A stretch of 15,505 bases of DNA from Byssochlamys sp. IMV 00236 (GCA_001931875.2 MSJH02000039.1:1-15505); one strand, 5' to 3'. Numbered from the stretch's first letter, positions 1 to 9,228 are shown. Notes: a model not told the origin generated them from the letters alone. Made by a program: numbers and translations.

Positions 1-202
1 TTTTTTTTCTTCTTGCCTTTGTTCTTTGTTTGATAGACTGACAACATAAAATTAAAATACAGCAATAACCACACTTTATCTCTTTCTTTTTGAAACTTTA
101 TTCTACCTCAAGGAGCATGGAAAGATCTGTTCCTGAACAGGTTTAGCTTGTCACTGCACATTCAAAAGGTTTGTTGACAACATCATAAGTAGTGCTTGTA
201 AC
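1..202. other. Non-coding AT-rich left edge
   Basis: The window opens with a pyrimidine tract and continues as AT-rich sequence with no supportable gene. The edge at a homopolymer run suggests a contig end in a low-complexity stretch, like the right edge of the window. Confidence 0.4.
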
Positions 203-466
203 GTGAACTCTCTCCTGGATTTTCTCCTGCGCGTAGTATACACCAATCTAAAACTAACACTTGATATACGATTCATTGTTGAACTCGATAAAAATAAGTT
301 GGATGCCACCGGTGGTGAATTTTCTAAAAGAAAGGCGACAAACAAGAAAAAGCATGATTCGGATAAACAGTTCCAAGTGTCATCTTCATTACCTTCTCTC
401 AACCTTACCTTCCTTTGCATAAAATCAAATCAGCTTACATACCAACAATTCAAGCTATGGGTCTAA
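203..466 (+). pseudogene. Possible coding relic, unrecognised protein (87 codons open)
   Basis: An open frame of 87 codons without an ATG at its start. The translation is lysine-rich in the middle (around KRKATNKKKHDSDKQ) and ends in an aromatic block (YQQFKLWV). It has the look of an exon or remnant of one of the many dispersed, poorly described multi-copy protein families of Mucorales genomes, but I cannot name it. No start codon, obvious splice sites or flanking exons were found. The opposite strand is also open over 151-420, so chance openness is a real alternative. A relic is favoured because the interrupted frame at 631-849 follows on the same strand. Confidence 0.2.
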
Positions 467-630
467 ATCGCCATATATACTCTTTATCACTTGTAGACAT
501 ATACTTCATCACTTACCCCAAAACATTCAATGAAATAAAAGCTGGTGCTTTAAAAAAATCACTGATGCAATGTCGCTTATTATGATTAGCATCATCAATC
601 GTATATTCCTGCTTAACATTACAACATTAT

Positions 631-849
631 ATGCAGAATAGGACAGATACCATTCATGATATTTATGACAATTTTTCAGGCAATGCAAATGATGAAATAA
701 CTACAATTGATAGAGAAAAAACAGCACGTAGAAAATTATTGGAGATGGAAGAATGAGCTTCTCCTGTCATTTATACGGAGGACGAAGAAGAAGAGGAGGA
801 GGAGGGTGAAGATGGCGATAGCACAGTAGAGCAAGCTAATACCGCTTAA
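631..849 (+). pseudogene. Interrupted small ORF with acidic C-terminal tail
   Basis: One frame runs from ATG 631 to TAA 847-849 (72 residues plus one internal stop) and is broken only by TGA at 754-756. Before the stop it reads as a charged segment (DREKTARRKLLEMEE). After it comes a short hydrophobic bridge (ASPVIYT), a run of acidic residues and the ending STVEQANTA. A TGG (Trp) to TGA change would explain the break. The stretch ending in CAG at 679 resembles a 3' splice site, so this may instead be the last exon of a decayed gene that began upstream. The protein family is not recognised. Upstream in this frame there is a stop at 583-585. Confidence 0.3.
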
Positions 850-1219
850 ATATGAATTGTTTATATTAAAAAATTTGGGAAGCTTATATTATTTTTCTAG
901 CCAATTTGATTTAAAAAAAAAAGACAAACTTCCTGTGCATAAATAGACAAATACTTTGGGGACCTTTATTTTTTTAATAATAAAATCCAATCATATTGAA
1001 GCAAACAGGGCTCATGGAGAATAAACAGCCAATTCCTTCCTAGAATAGACCTGATGACCATTAGTACTACTAGGTGCCCCCCTATATAATAAACCATTAT
1101 TGAAAAATAATAAAAAACGCCTTTTGAACTCGAAAATTATCTGCCCTTTTGTTCAAGCTGATTGAGTGCTTAAATTTTAATCTTGTAGTAAAACAGAAAT
1201 TTAAAGTCACAAAGGTACA
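850..1219. other. Intergenic region upstream of the TLC-domain gene
   Basis: AT-rich sequence with several A and T runs and no coding signal on either strand. It presumably holds the promoter of the gene at 1220, but no specific element could be assigned. Confidence 0.35.
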
Positions 1220-2083
1220 ATGATTACATCCATTTTTGATCCAATTGTGATAAATACAAGTATCTATTCAACAATCACGCTCATTGGATGGTTTACATTT
1301 TGGTACAAATCAAAACTAGCAAGGACAGAAAGAGAGATTGCCTACGTGTGCACACTATTGAGCAGCTTCATCACGAGTGTGAGTTCGATCCCACTAGTGT
1401 ACATTCTATTCCGATCAAACCTGACACGTGTACTCGACTATCGCACTTGGACAGTTCAGATCACTGTCTTTTTTATGACCTTTTTGGTGATAGACCTGAT
1501 GATTGGAAGCCTATTCTATCCGAAAAAGATTGGCCTCTTGACCGGCTGGATTCACCATATAGTCTATATTGGTGTGTTGACATGGGCCATCAGTCAAGGG
1601 TACTGCTCGATCTTTGTCATGATGTGTCTCTTGGAGGTGCCTACCTTTCTGCTTGCTCTTGGCTCTGTTCGAAACCAGTTTCGTCATGACTACCTGTTTG
1701 CGTTTACCTTTGTATTCACTCGTATTCTCTTTCACGCGTATACGATCCTATGTGCCTTTCAATTAAGGCCGTTTGGCCCTATCATGATTGCCCTGGCTGC
1801 TTTCTTTCCACTTCACTGTTTTTGGTTTTATGGTATGCATTAGACATATTTGTGACTGTATATATTCAATGCTGTGATAGGTTTTATCAAGCAACAGCTT
1901 CGGTTATCAAAAACACCTTCTGTTCCTAGTAAAAAACGCTATTATCAATCCATGGATGTAACAACATCTCGAATAGAAGAAAAACCTCAAGCGATGGATG
2001 TATTAAAAGAGCCCACTACTTGGCACACGTGTAAACACTTTTCGAGTCCTGCCTTTCACGCATCACCTGTATCCGTTCACTAA
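1220..2083 (+). CDS. TLC-domain (TRAM-LAG1-CLN8-like) multi-pass membrane protein
   Basis: Two exons, 1220-1832 and 1881-2083, give 271 residues. The 48-nt intron (GTATGC...GATAG) is phase 1 and removes the in-frame TAG at 1841. The protein has about seven hydrophobic segments: roughly residues 12-30, 40-64, 77-99, 108-124, 128-150, 158-180 and 186-204. The paired histidines in GWIHHIVY (112-113), the glutamate in LLEVPTFLL (139) and FTRIL (166-170) match the pattern of TLC proteins. It is smaller than ceramide synthases and lacks their usual HxxxHH layout, so it is closer to the CLN8/TLCD group, whose members act in ER or plasma-membrane lipid handling. The cytosolic tail after residue 205 is hydrophilic and Ser/Thr-rich. 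Its exact substrate cannot be stated. Its stop codon lies 26 bp from that of the convergent gene. Confidence 0.7.
1833..1880 (+). other. 48-nt GT-AG intron in the TLC-domain gene
   Basis: The intron begins GTATGC and ends GATAG. Splicing rebuilds a GGT glycine codon and joins the last membrane segment to the FIKQQLRL tail. It is typical of the very short introns throughout this window. Confidence 0.7.
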
Positions 2084-2090
2084 TACTATC

Positions 2091-2107
2091 TTTATTTAAA
2101 TAATAAA
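2091..2107. terminator. Facing poly(A) signals of a convergent gene pair
   Basis: AATAAA lies at 2102-2107 on the plus strand (TLC gene). On the minus strand AATAAA lies at 2091-2096 (TMEM33-like gene). Both sit in the 26-bp gap between the stop codons, so cleavage 10-30 nt downstream would fall inside the neighbour's coding region. Confidence 0.45.
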
Positions 2108-2109
2108 TC

Positions 2110-2974
2110 CTATAATTTCTTCTTTTCAATCGGGTCACTCATCCAAGCTTCTTTCACTTTTGCGTATGTCTTGACGACGGTGGGTGGAACCTTGGGATGC
2201 GTTGTCAACAAACGATCGACGTGACCAAAGATACCGTCGATATAATTTCGGGTGTAGGTCGACATAAAATATCGCATGCGTAAGAAATGAGCATAGAGGA
2301 GTAAACAGGTGAGAGAGGTACGGAGTCTAAAGAACAAAAGGTTACACGGGGGCATGCATCAGTCAGTAACTTACACAAAGAATCCGAGCAGGAGGAGACC
2401 CATGATGCCGCATACTTCATATCGTGATGTCAAATCCATGGCTTGTTCGTAATATTTCGTTCGGAACTTATTGATTCTTGTCTGGAGCTGAGTTTGTTCC
2501 GGAAAGAGTGTCGGTATCAGTTCAGTCTCGGCATATTCGAGAATATGGAAAGAAGAGTAGATGATAAATGGTGGCAGTGTGGCTATTAAACCGTTAAAAC
2601 ACACACATCATGTGGGCATGCTGCATTCTTACCAAGTCTTTTCTTGGTGAATAAGAAATAGACAGAGATGATAAAGTATTGTGTGTTTTCGTCAAGTAAC
2701 ATGCGCTTGATCGGTAATCCTTGTTGAAGTGGCTATATCGAGTCATATGGTTTTAGTTTTATTCTTTTCGCGTAAATATCTGTTATTTTACCTTGTATGA
2801 ATTGTACAAGACGATGCTATATGTTAATATCACAGAGATGTAGGCAAATCGATAAAATATGGAGAATGGATAGAGTAGAATGGAAATAAGACATGATAGG
2901 ATAATAAGTCCATGACCCACAAACCAAGCAAAGTGGAGAGTCTTTTTTTTAAAAAAAAGGTAAATAACAATCAT
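2110..2974 (-). CDS. TMEM33/Pom33 family membrane protein
   Basis: Four minus-strand exons (2974-2792, 2732-2633, 2582-2375, 2326-2110) splice in frame to 235 residues. Introns are about 47-59 nt with GT-AG ends. Family hallmarks in order: LHFAWFVGHGL in the first membrane segment, LPIKRMLLDENTQYF, a second hydrophobic block (FIISVYFLF), PPFIIYSSFHILEYAE followed by LIPTLFP, then EVCGIMGLLLLGF and LLLYAHFLRMRYFMS near the end. Members (yeast Pom33 and Per33, fission yeast Tts1, animal TMEM33) shape ER membranes and help distribute nuclear pores. The start is uncertain. ATG 2974 is used here. Alternatively, an exon at 3165-3088 (26 codons from ATG 3165) could be spliced in phase to 2941 through a 146-nt intron, because an AG precedes 2941. 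The core assignment does not depend on this. Confidence 0.8.
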
Positions 2975-3450
2975 TGCTTTATTCTTGCTTATATAAAAAC
3001 CTTGAACTGTTCTGTTGGTAAAGTCATTGCTGAAAAGAAGAAGAAAAAAGAAAGAAAGGGAGTGTCAAATATGCTTTCTTGTTTTACCTGTGCCGTTTTT
3101 CCCTTATTTGAACGGAGTATTAATGTTTTACATTTAATGCATTGCTTGTAAAGGCAAACAAGCATATAGAAAAAGGAAATGACTCCATTTATGCCCTGTC
3201 TGAACAGGTTTCTATTCTAAATTGGTGACGATTAGAACAAGTTGGCCACTAAGCTGTTGTTTAGACTATGAAACTAGACACACACACAAGCCAAGAGTTT
3301 TGTGGATGATAATGGGAGATGAGCAGCCTGTAAAACAGCAGTCACTTCCTCAATGGATGCACACCCACACACGACATCATCAGCCAAACTTGGTTAAAGT
3401 AAGCACATCTTTTTTTTTGCTTCTTTTTTTTATATATTTATTTGCACATA
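2975..3450. other. Divergent spacer between the TMEM33-like and verprolin-like genes
   Basis: About 480 bp shared by two genes that point away from each other. It contains T-rich tracts at about 3410-3440 next to the plus-strand ATG, and may include a first exon of the minus-strand gene (3088-3165). The open frames here lack support as separate genes. Confidence 0.35.
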
Positions 3451-4394
3451 ATGGACAGTGCACTTTTGTCCCAAATTCAAAAAGGCAAAAAGCTTAAAAA
3501 GGCAGTGACAAATGATAGATCAGCTCCTGCAATCGCTCGTAAGTGTGTAATGTTACAACAACAAAAACAAAAAGACAAACCAGTCTCATAGCATCCAAAC
3601 CAACTGCTCCTACTGGAGGAGGAGGAATGGCAAGGCCACCTATTCCTGGTATGGCATCTTTACCATCAACACCTGCATCAGCACCACCAACAGCCCCACC
3701 AACAGCACCCAGTGGTCCTCAATTAGGTGGACTCTTTGTTAATGGCATGCCTACACTTCGAAAGACTAGAGGTGCTGCAGTTGAGACAGGCCGAGGCTCG
3801 TCGTCACCACCACCACCACCACCTGCTATCAATAGATCAGCCATTCACAATACATTGCCAAGAAACTTTAAAGCGCCTCCTATTCCTGGCCGAGCATTAC
3901 CCACGCCTTCTTCCAATACAGTTTCATCACCACCACCGCCTCCTCCTCCTGCACCGCCTTCAGTAGCGTCTGGTGTTTCGCCCAAGATCCAAGCTTCACT
4001 TGTTCCGTCAGTGACAACAGGACGTACACGATCAAACAGTTCACCACAGAGACCGATTCCACCTCCGCCTCCGCCACGTACTTCAGCACCTTCGCCTCCT
4101 GCAAGTCCACAAGTCGTACGAAGCAGCTTAGCCGTACCGCCTGCTCTGCCACCAGGTAGACCTAGAGCCTCATCGACATCCAACTCACCTAATGTTCCAC
4201 GATCACCACTTCCGCCACCTCCACCATCCATAGGCAAGCCGTCCGTTCGAGCCAATGTGCCACTGACTGAAGGCGGAGGTAAATTTACCTTTAGGCCGAT
4301 CTCGAGTCTACCAAAGCCAAGAGCATGTTCGAAATCAAAGCATGTATATCCAAGTGGAGAAAGTAAAGGCAATGGTAAAAACTTAATGACATAA
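3451..4394 (+). CDS. Verprolin/WIP-like actin-regulatory protein
   Basis: Two exons, 3451-3538 and 3592-4394, give 296 residues. Exon 1 encodes a clear WH2 actin-monomer-binding motif (ALLSQIQKGKKLKKAVTNDR, residues 4-23) followed by the verprolin signature SAPAIA. The 53-nt intron (GTAAGT...ATAG) is phase 1. After it come a Gly-rich linker, the block GGLFVNGMPTLRKTRG (about 75-90), and many proline runs of SH3 or profilin-binding type. Near the C-terminus KFTFRPISSLPKPR (260-273) matches the WASP-binding motif of WIP/Vrp1. The product should stabilise WASP and deliver actin at cortical patches. The usual poly-proline stretch before the WH2 is missing, so either the start is short or an upstream exon is not visible. 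A possible alternative last intron (4375 to 4421, ending in ACTAATATAG) would shorten the tail, but its branch site is very close to the AG. Confidence 0.85.
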
Positions 4395-4569
4395 GAAAAT
4401 AACAAGATACTAATATAGTTTGAATAGCTTATCCATTAAACTATCAAAAAATTTATTGAGAAACAATAAAGATAATCTCCTGATTTTATTGTTTTATTAT
4501 TTTTATTTTGACATTTAAAGGTGAGTCTCTTTTTTTTCTTTTTTCTTTCTTTCTTTCTTTTCAAAAACG
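4395..4569 (+). other. 3' end of the verprolin-like gene and promoter of the desaturase gene
   Basis: AATAAA at 4465-4470 is a likely poly(A) signal for the upstream gene. A CT-rich tract at about 4529-4561 lies immediately before the desaturase ATG, as is common for fungal core promoters or 5' UTRs. Confidence 0.45.
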
Positions 4570-5726
4570 ATGCCGCCAATCCGATTTGATGGTTCCTTCA
4601 AGCAAAGGTACAGAAACTCAGTACATCCTGATTACCGCCACCCTCTCTATCTTGGTCACTGGAAGAGATCCAGTCAAGATTTTGCAAAGGATGATATGGA
4701 CGAGCCACACCTCAAACGAAAGCATGCGTTACTCGCCAAATATCCTGAAATAAGACAGCTTTATGGCTCAGACTTTAGTACATTTTATGCAGCAACGGTG
4801 ATCAACCTGGTTCAACTCGGCCTTGCCTATTACTTTGGCCACTACAACTCAAGTCATTGGACGATGATCCTTGTTGCGTACTTTATTGGCGGCACAATGA
4901 CCGGTATCGTGGGTGTGATTATTCATGAAGCCTGTCATAACCTGATTACGGGCGACAAGACGCTAGACCGCATCATGGGCCTCTACACCAACCTGGCGCT
5001 ACCTGTGCCCATCTCACAGTCCTTCCGTCGGTACCATATTGAGCATCACACATGGCAAGGCGTCGAAGGACGAGACCCGGACTTGCCACTGGAGTGGGAA
5101 AAGAAGTGGATCCGAGGCAGCGCATGGAAAAAGTGTGCATGGATCTTGATTTACCCCGTCATGTATGTCGCTCGAGGCGCCATCTTGCAGCAGCGATGGG
5201 GACACACGCCAAAGCGATGGGAATGGATCAATCTGGCTGTCACCGTGCTGGCCAACGTGCTCGTTCAACGTATCGCTACCTGGCGAGGACTGCTTTACCT
5301 CTTTCTATCGTTGTGGTGTGGGTACTCGCTGCATCCGGGAGCTGCCCATTTCATACAGGAACATTATGCGTTTGATGATGGGCAAGAGACGTATTCGTAC
5401 TACGGTGTGTTGAATATACCCTTTATGAACATTGGATATCATAACGAGCATCATGATTTTCAAATGGTAAAAAGATACACAAGCAAAAAAGGTACTGAAT
5501 AGGTGTTTGTTAGGTTCCTTGGTCACGTCTGCCCTATGTGCGCGCTTTGGCTACAGAATATTATGATGCATTGGCCTATCATACCTCTTGGCTTCTGGTT
5601 CATTGGAAATTTATTTTTGATCCAGCTATGGGGCCACAGTCAAGAGTGGTGCGTGATTATGATACATTCAAGTCGGGTCGATCTTTGTTAAAGAGGATTC
5701 ATCAATTGAACCGAAAGAATGATTGA
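4570..5726 (+). CDS. DES1: Sphingolipid delta-4 desaturase (dihydroceramide desaturase)
   Basis: Exons 4570-5466 and 5514-5726 give 369 residues. The 47-nt intron is phase 0 (GTAAAA to TTGTTAG) and has a TACTGAAT branch-like site. The enzyme inserts the 4,5-trans double bond of ceramide at the ER using O2 and cytochrome b5. The family's N-terminal signature appears as LKRKHALLAKYPEIRQLYG (48-66). The three di-iron histidine boxes are HEACH (119-123), HIEHH (156-160) and HNEHH (291-295). HPGAAHFIQEHY (255-266) is typical of delta-4 rather than other desaturases. After the intron, WSRLPYVRALATEYYDAL matches the family C-terminus. It is longer than the human enzyme, mainly through an N-terminal extension of about 40 residues. 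Other membrane desaturases are less likely because of the N-terminal signature. AATAAA at 5784-5789 is the probable poly(A) signal. Confidence 0.92.
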
Positions 5727-6057
5727 ATTAGAACGAATGTTGTCGGCTTGGCTGCTCTCTCTTTTTTGTCTTTTAGATGTATGAATAAAAAGTAGTTTTA
5801 TAGCTTGGAGAATTAGAAAATAGAAGGAGCGTTTTATTAACAGAGTGAAAAAGAAATTGAAGAATAAATGGTGTCGACCAATTACATTTATTGACTATAG
5901 ATGAATCAATGGTTATTCTTTGAGTGTGTCCAGTGCAAACAGTAAATGCCTATGGGACAGTGGTTGTGAGTAAGAGTAGTCAGGTATAATTCATCTTACT
6001 GGTATACGACAGAGTACCAAAAATCGCGTTACTTTACCTGAGGCAGGCAGAGGGTTC
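5727..6057. other. Intergenic sequence after the desaturase gene
   Basis: Contains the probable poly(A) signal of the desaturase at 5784-5789. No other feature was recognised before the repeat region begins. Confidence 0.4.
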
Positions 6058-6200
6058 CTTGTAGATAGAAACATGACCATTTTGGGTCTTGTGTCTCTTG
6101 ATTGGCCTAGAGGAAGAGAGGTTCATGCTTGTATCTTTTGCGTCTTCTTCATATCTTCGCTTCTGAGGACAAGGAGCGACCGCGCTAGAAGAAGAAGCAC

Positions 6201-6318
6201 GAAAAGAGAGAAACAGGCAATCAGACAGAGAACGAGACTGACAAACAGGCAAAGAGACAGCCAGGAAGTAAGAGAGAGAAAGGGAGAAGCAGGCAAGCAG
6301 AGACAGAGAGAGCCATCT
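6201..6318 (+). repeat. Purine-rich, almost T-free tract between the repeat units
   Basis: About 115 bp made almost entirely of A, G and C on the plus strand, with recurring AGACAGAGA, CAGGCAA and GAGAGAAA words. It looks like a degenerate short tandem repeat. On the minus strand it reads as Leu/Ser/Cys-rich low-complexity sequence, which argues against it being coding. Confidence 0.5.
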
Positions 6319-6335
6319 TCAAAAATTATCTGCTT

Positions 6336-6416
6336 GTAGATAGAAACATGGCCACTTTGGGCCTTGCATCTCTTAATAGGTCTAGACGAAGAGTGGACCA
6401 TGTTTCTATCATCTAC
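6336..6416. repeat. Inverted repeat (potential hairpin) inside the second unit
   Basis: The 13-nt arm GATAGAAACATGG (6339-6351) is exactly complementary to CCATGTTTCTATC (6398-6410), with a 46-nt loop. The pairing can extend by GTA/TAC after a small bulge. In the first unit the left arm is kept but the right arm is degraded. Confidence 0.5.
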
Positions 6417-6451
6417 GTCTTCTTCATGTCTTCGCTTCTGGGGGCAATGAA

Positions 6452-7078
6452 CTACCACGCCAGAAGAAGGAACAGGAAGACACGAAGGACGGATCTTTGT
6501 GGCACTATGCACACAAGAAGGAGCGGATTGGTGACCACAGAAGGGACCAAAGGAGTGGAGAGGGAGCACAAAGGAACGAACGCGCCAGGAGAAAAAGTGA
6601 TGCCAGGATCTTTCCGGCACGAGGAAAAAGAAAGGACCAAGAGATCATTCACAGACCGTTTTCCAAAACGGCTTCTACCAAACTGTGATGGTCTTCGGAG
6701 AGCAGCACGAAGGGAATCATCTTGACGATTGCGCTGAAATACAAAACGACAAGGTAAGGAAGTGGAGGCACGACCAGAGGCGACTTTTTTGACCATAGAG
6801 ACAGCGTCAGCACTGCTTGAGTTTGGACAATGTCGCTTGGTCGGCACAGGACTTGGATCTGCGATGGTAAGCTTATGCTTCTTTGGAAAAGCTTTCCATG
6901 ACAAATCACCACGTAAAATGTGAACCTGCTCCTCAGCAAGCTTGTCAACTACCGTTTGAAGTTGATAGCCCAGGATTAAAGAACATGCTTGGTCTCGAAG
7001 GATCCTTTTTGCCTTTTCGCATGTAAGGTTAATAAGCTTTTCAAACGCTTGATATTGGAAGAATCTTGTTAAATACAT
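6452..7078 (-). CDS. Unrecognised 208-residue ORF
   Basis: Reads from ATG at 7078 to a stop at 6452-6454 on the minus strand. The first 90 residues look protein-like: charged, helix-prone and compositionally normal, with FEKLINLTCEKAKRILRD followed by VVDKLAEEQVHILRGDLSW. Then comes PVPTKRHCPNSSS, whose KR...SSS pattern echoes the SSSRPIKR peptides of the repeat units. The second half is Ser/Leu/Val-rich and runs into the repeat, where the frame may no longer be the true one. No family, domain or transposon motif was recognised. A broken mobile-element gene or a lineage-specific protein are both possible, and so is a chance ORF. Confidence 0.3.
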   Translation of the reverse strand: MYLTRFFQYQAFEKLINLTCEKAKRILRDQACSLILGYQLQTVVDKLAEEQVHILRGDLSWKAFPKKHKLTIADPSPVPTKRHCPNSSSADAVSMVKKVASGRASTSLPCRFVFQRNRQDDSLRAALRRPSQFGRSRFGKRSVNDLLVLSFSSCRKDPGITFSPGAFVPLCSLSTPLVPSVVTNPLLLVCIVPQRSVLRVFLFLLLAW

Positions 7079-9228
7079 TGTATTTCTCTTTTAAAAAATG
7101 TAAAGAAGAGAAAAAGGGAGAAAAAAAAGAGGTGGGTCAGCAATTCTTTTATGATAAACATCAAAACAGAATAAGGCCATGCTGCCTATCATCCTTCCGT
7201 TATTGTTACACACTGTGTCTGAGTGTGAATCCCTTCTTTATTCTTGAGTTTTTTTTATTTCTATTGTTGTTGCTTAATAGCAATATACCTCTTGTTCTCT
7301 TGGTAAACCACTAGCAATTGTTTCCATGGTTACTGTTGATGGATGCAAGAAAGGTTATAGTAAATGTATTGCTTTCTTTTTATTATGAAAACGAAGCTCA
7401 TTGTTTCCACTCCCTATTTTAGTGTTACACGATTACCTCCACTGTCACGCGCTAATCATTGTCCGCGGATCTTCTGTTACAATAGGAAAAAGAAGGGTCA
7501 AAAAAGGTAATGGACCCTTATTTAATTCCTCAAGAGTGCCGATTTTTTTCACTTCATCGTCAAAAGAATTGGGAAAGAAGATTGGTAGTGAGCAGAGTGG
7601 AATATCAATGCTTGGATATAGGTCATAGATTCATTGTACATGAGTATTGAGTTCGTGTACTGTTGATAGAGAAAAGCGGGAAAAACGAGGCATAATGAAC
7701 AGATACTGTTGCATTTTTATACTCATGTAGTTCTTAAAGCATAAATTCTTTCTAAAGCAATATAAAAGCACTTTTACTTTTTCTTTGGTACACTACTTTA
7801 ACAGAAATAGGTACGAAATGATGAGCAACTACAATATCGAGATTGGGAACAATGACAAAAATAGCGAATGGAAAGAAATACATATTTGGAAAGTCTATTC
7901 TTAGAAAAAGGGATTCTTATCTCATGTCTGTAATTTTGTCAACAGAGACAAAAAGTACAATGAGACTCTTTAAAGTTAAAGAAAACAGTGCAGTAGTTTA
8001 AGCTGTTATATTGACAAGTATTTCTGATTAACGCTTCATTCGATTTGGAATACAGTATCCCCATCATATAAAAGGAAACATACCCTTAAAAGGCAACCTA
8101 TCTCTCATGAATTTAATTCATTGTATAGCAAAAAGTACGTTGAGGCTTTGTTTTATTCTAGTCATAATTCTTTTTATGAACTGAAAACATAATTTCAACA
8201 AACGGTTGAGTGTAACTTCTATCCACTTCAAGTAGTAGGCTGTATCAGCTTTTGGTAAGTCTCTTAGCAGCCGCAAGTGTAATATTAGTACAATTTCAAG
8301 TCAACCTTGTTGCAAGATAAATGAATTGTGTAGTTCTCGTAGCAGAATGTATGTCACAAAGACGGCTTTGATTGTACATGATTATCTGTATCAGACAGAA
8401 TTACTTGAAGAATATTAATTGTTGTTGCCCTACGGTATGGTAGGATAGACGGTTCTACAGCTTAGAAGAGAGTCTTACAACGTTAAGCTGTCTATTCCTA
8501 GTCTGGACCAAATGAGAGCCAATTGTCATGCATCCTATCATTTACAGGTGGAGGTGCTCTGCCTCTGATTCAAACAAAGAAATAGCAGCAGATACATCTT
8601 GGTTCTTTAAAAATGCTCGCTTTCAAGTGTGTAGTAGTAGGTGGAGCTTAAAGTATAATAGAAATTCCACGTTTAGCATCTGCGACTACTAATACAACCT
8701 CATGTCACTTTTGGTTAATTATCCAATAGCTAATTTGTATCTGTATTGGACCCTGAAGGTGATTAGATTGGAAGAGGTCATGTGGAAATTACTCTAAAGT
8801 AAAACATGGTACAAACATGTAGCTGAACGATATTAGATCAATATCTAACATATTGAGTTTAACAATGTCCTGAATGAAGTAGCCTCAGCTTCGTTATCTA
8901 TTACTGTCGTTAGTAGATATTCGAGTGTTATTGACTGCTTGTCATATGTGTCTCTGATAAAATTGAGAATAAAAAAGAGCGTTTATCCAACCAGCCCTAT
9001 TTCATAAATAGATATGCTGAATAGACAAAGGCTGCCTTGTTGTAATTATTCTTTTAAATGCATATAGAATATCACTATGGCTTTGCCTTCAAACTCCACT
9101 TAAGCTCTATGGTTCCTCATTTCGTCTCTTTTTGTGGTTGCAAACACTTGTTTTTTTCTATTCGTTTTTTACAATAAACAGGTTAAGAGCGTTATTTTAA
9201 ATGCAGGACAGCTGGGTGTCAATGTGGC

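Larger units (their letters stand above)
6058..6480. repeat. Two diverged direct-repeat units, 275-bp period
   Basis: A unit of about 145 bp at 6058-6200 recurs at 6333-6477. Both begin CTTGTAGATAGAAACATG and share further blocks such as CGTCTTCTTCAT and TCTTCGCTTCTG, and both end in CCAGAAGAAG or CTAGAAGAAG. By eye, identity is about three quarters. On the minus strand both units read as related peptides: CPQKRRxEED, then SSSRPIKRxKxQxGHVSIYK. They may therefore be a repeated protein segment, or copies of a small dispersed element. No terminal inverted repeats or target duplications are obvious at the outer edges. Confidence 0.6.

Noticed and set aside
1288..1689. 133-codon plus-strand ORF within the TLC-domain gene
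   Set aside because: A shifted-frame shadow; the frame at 1220 gives the membrane-protein pattern and a correct splice.
3845..4405. Long minus-strand ORF (186 codons) rich in glycine
   Set aside because: It is the reverse complement of the proline-rich verprolin coding sequence; poly-Pro codons read as poly-Gly on the other strand.
5052..5375. Arginine-rich ORF inside the desaturase gene
   Set aside because: It overlaps the desaturase exon between histidine boxes and is only a frame shadow.
6073..6339. Plus-strand Arg/Gln-rich ORF across the purine-rich tract
   Set aside because: Its openness is explained by the near absence of T, which removes stop codons; the composition is low-complexity.
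7401..7628. 75-codon plus-strand ORF in the gene-poor region
   Set aside because: No ATG-supported context, family pattern or splice signals; its length is within chance expectation.
8613..8651. Peptide FKCVVVGGA resembling the start of a Rho/Cdc42 GTPase
   Set aside because: A stop follows immediately and no later GTPase motif (switch regions, NKxD-like) is found in any frame, so the match is too short.
8200..8890. Minus-strand decayed gene suggested by pieces such as EVDRSYTQPFVEIMF and EVVLVVADAKRG
   Set aside because: Stops occur about as often as expected by chance in AT-rich DNA and no alignment could be run; kept only as a remark on the gene-empty region.
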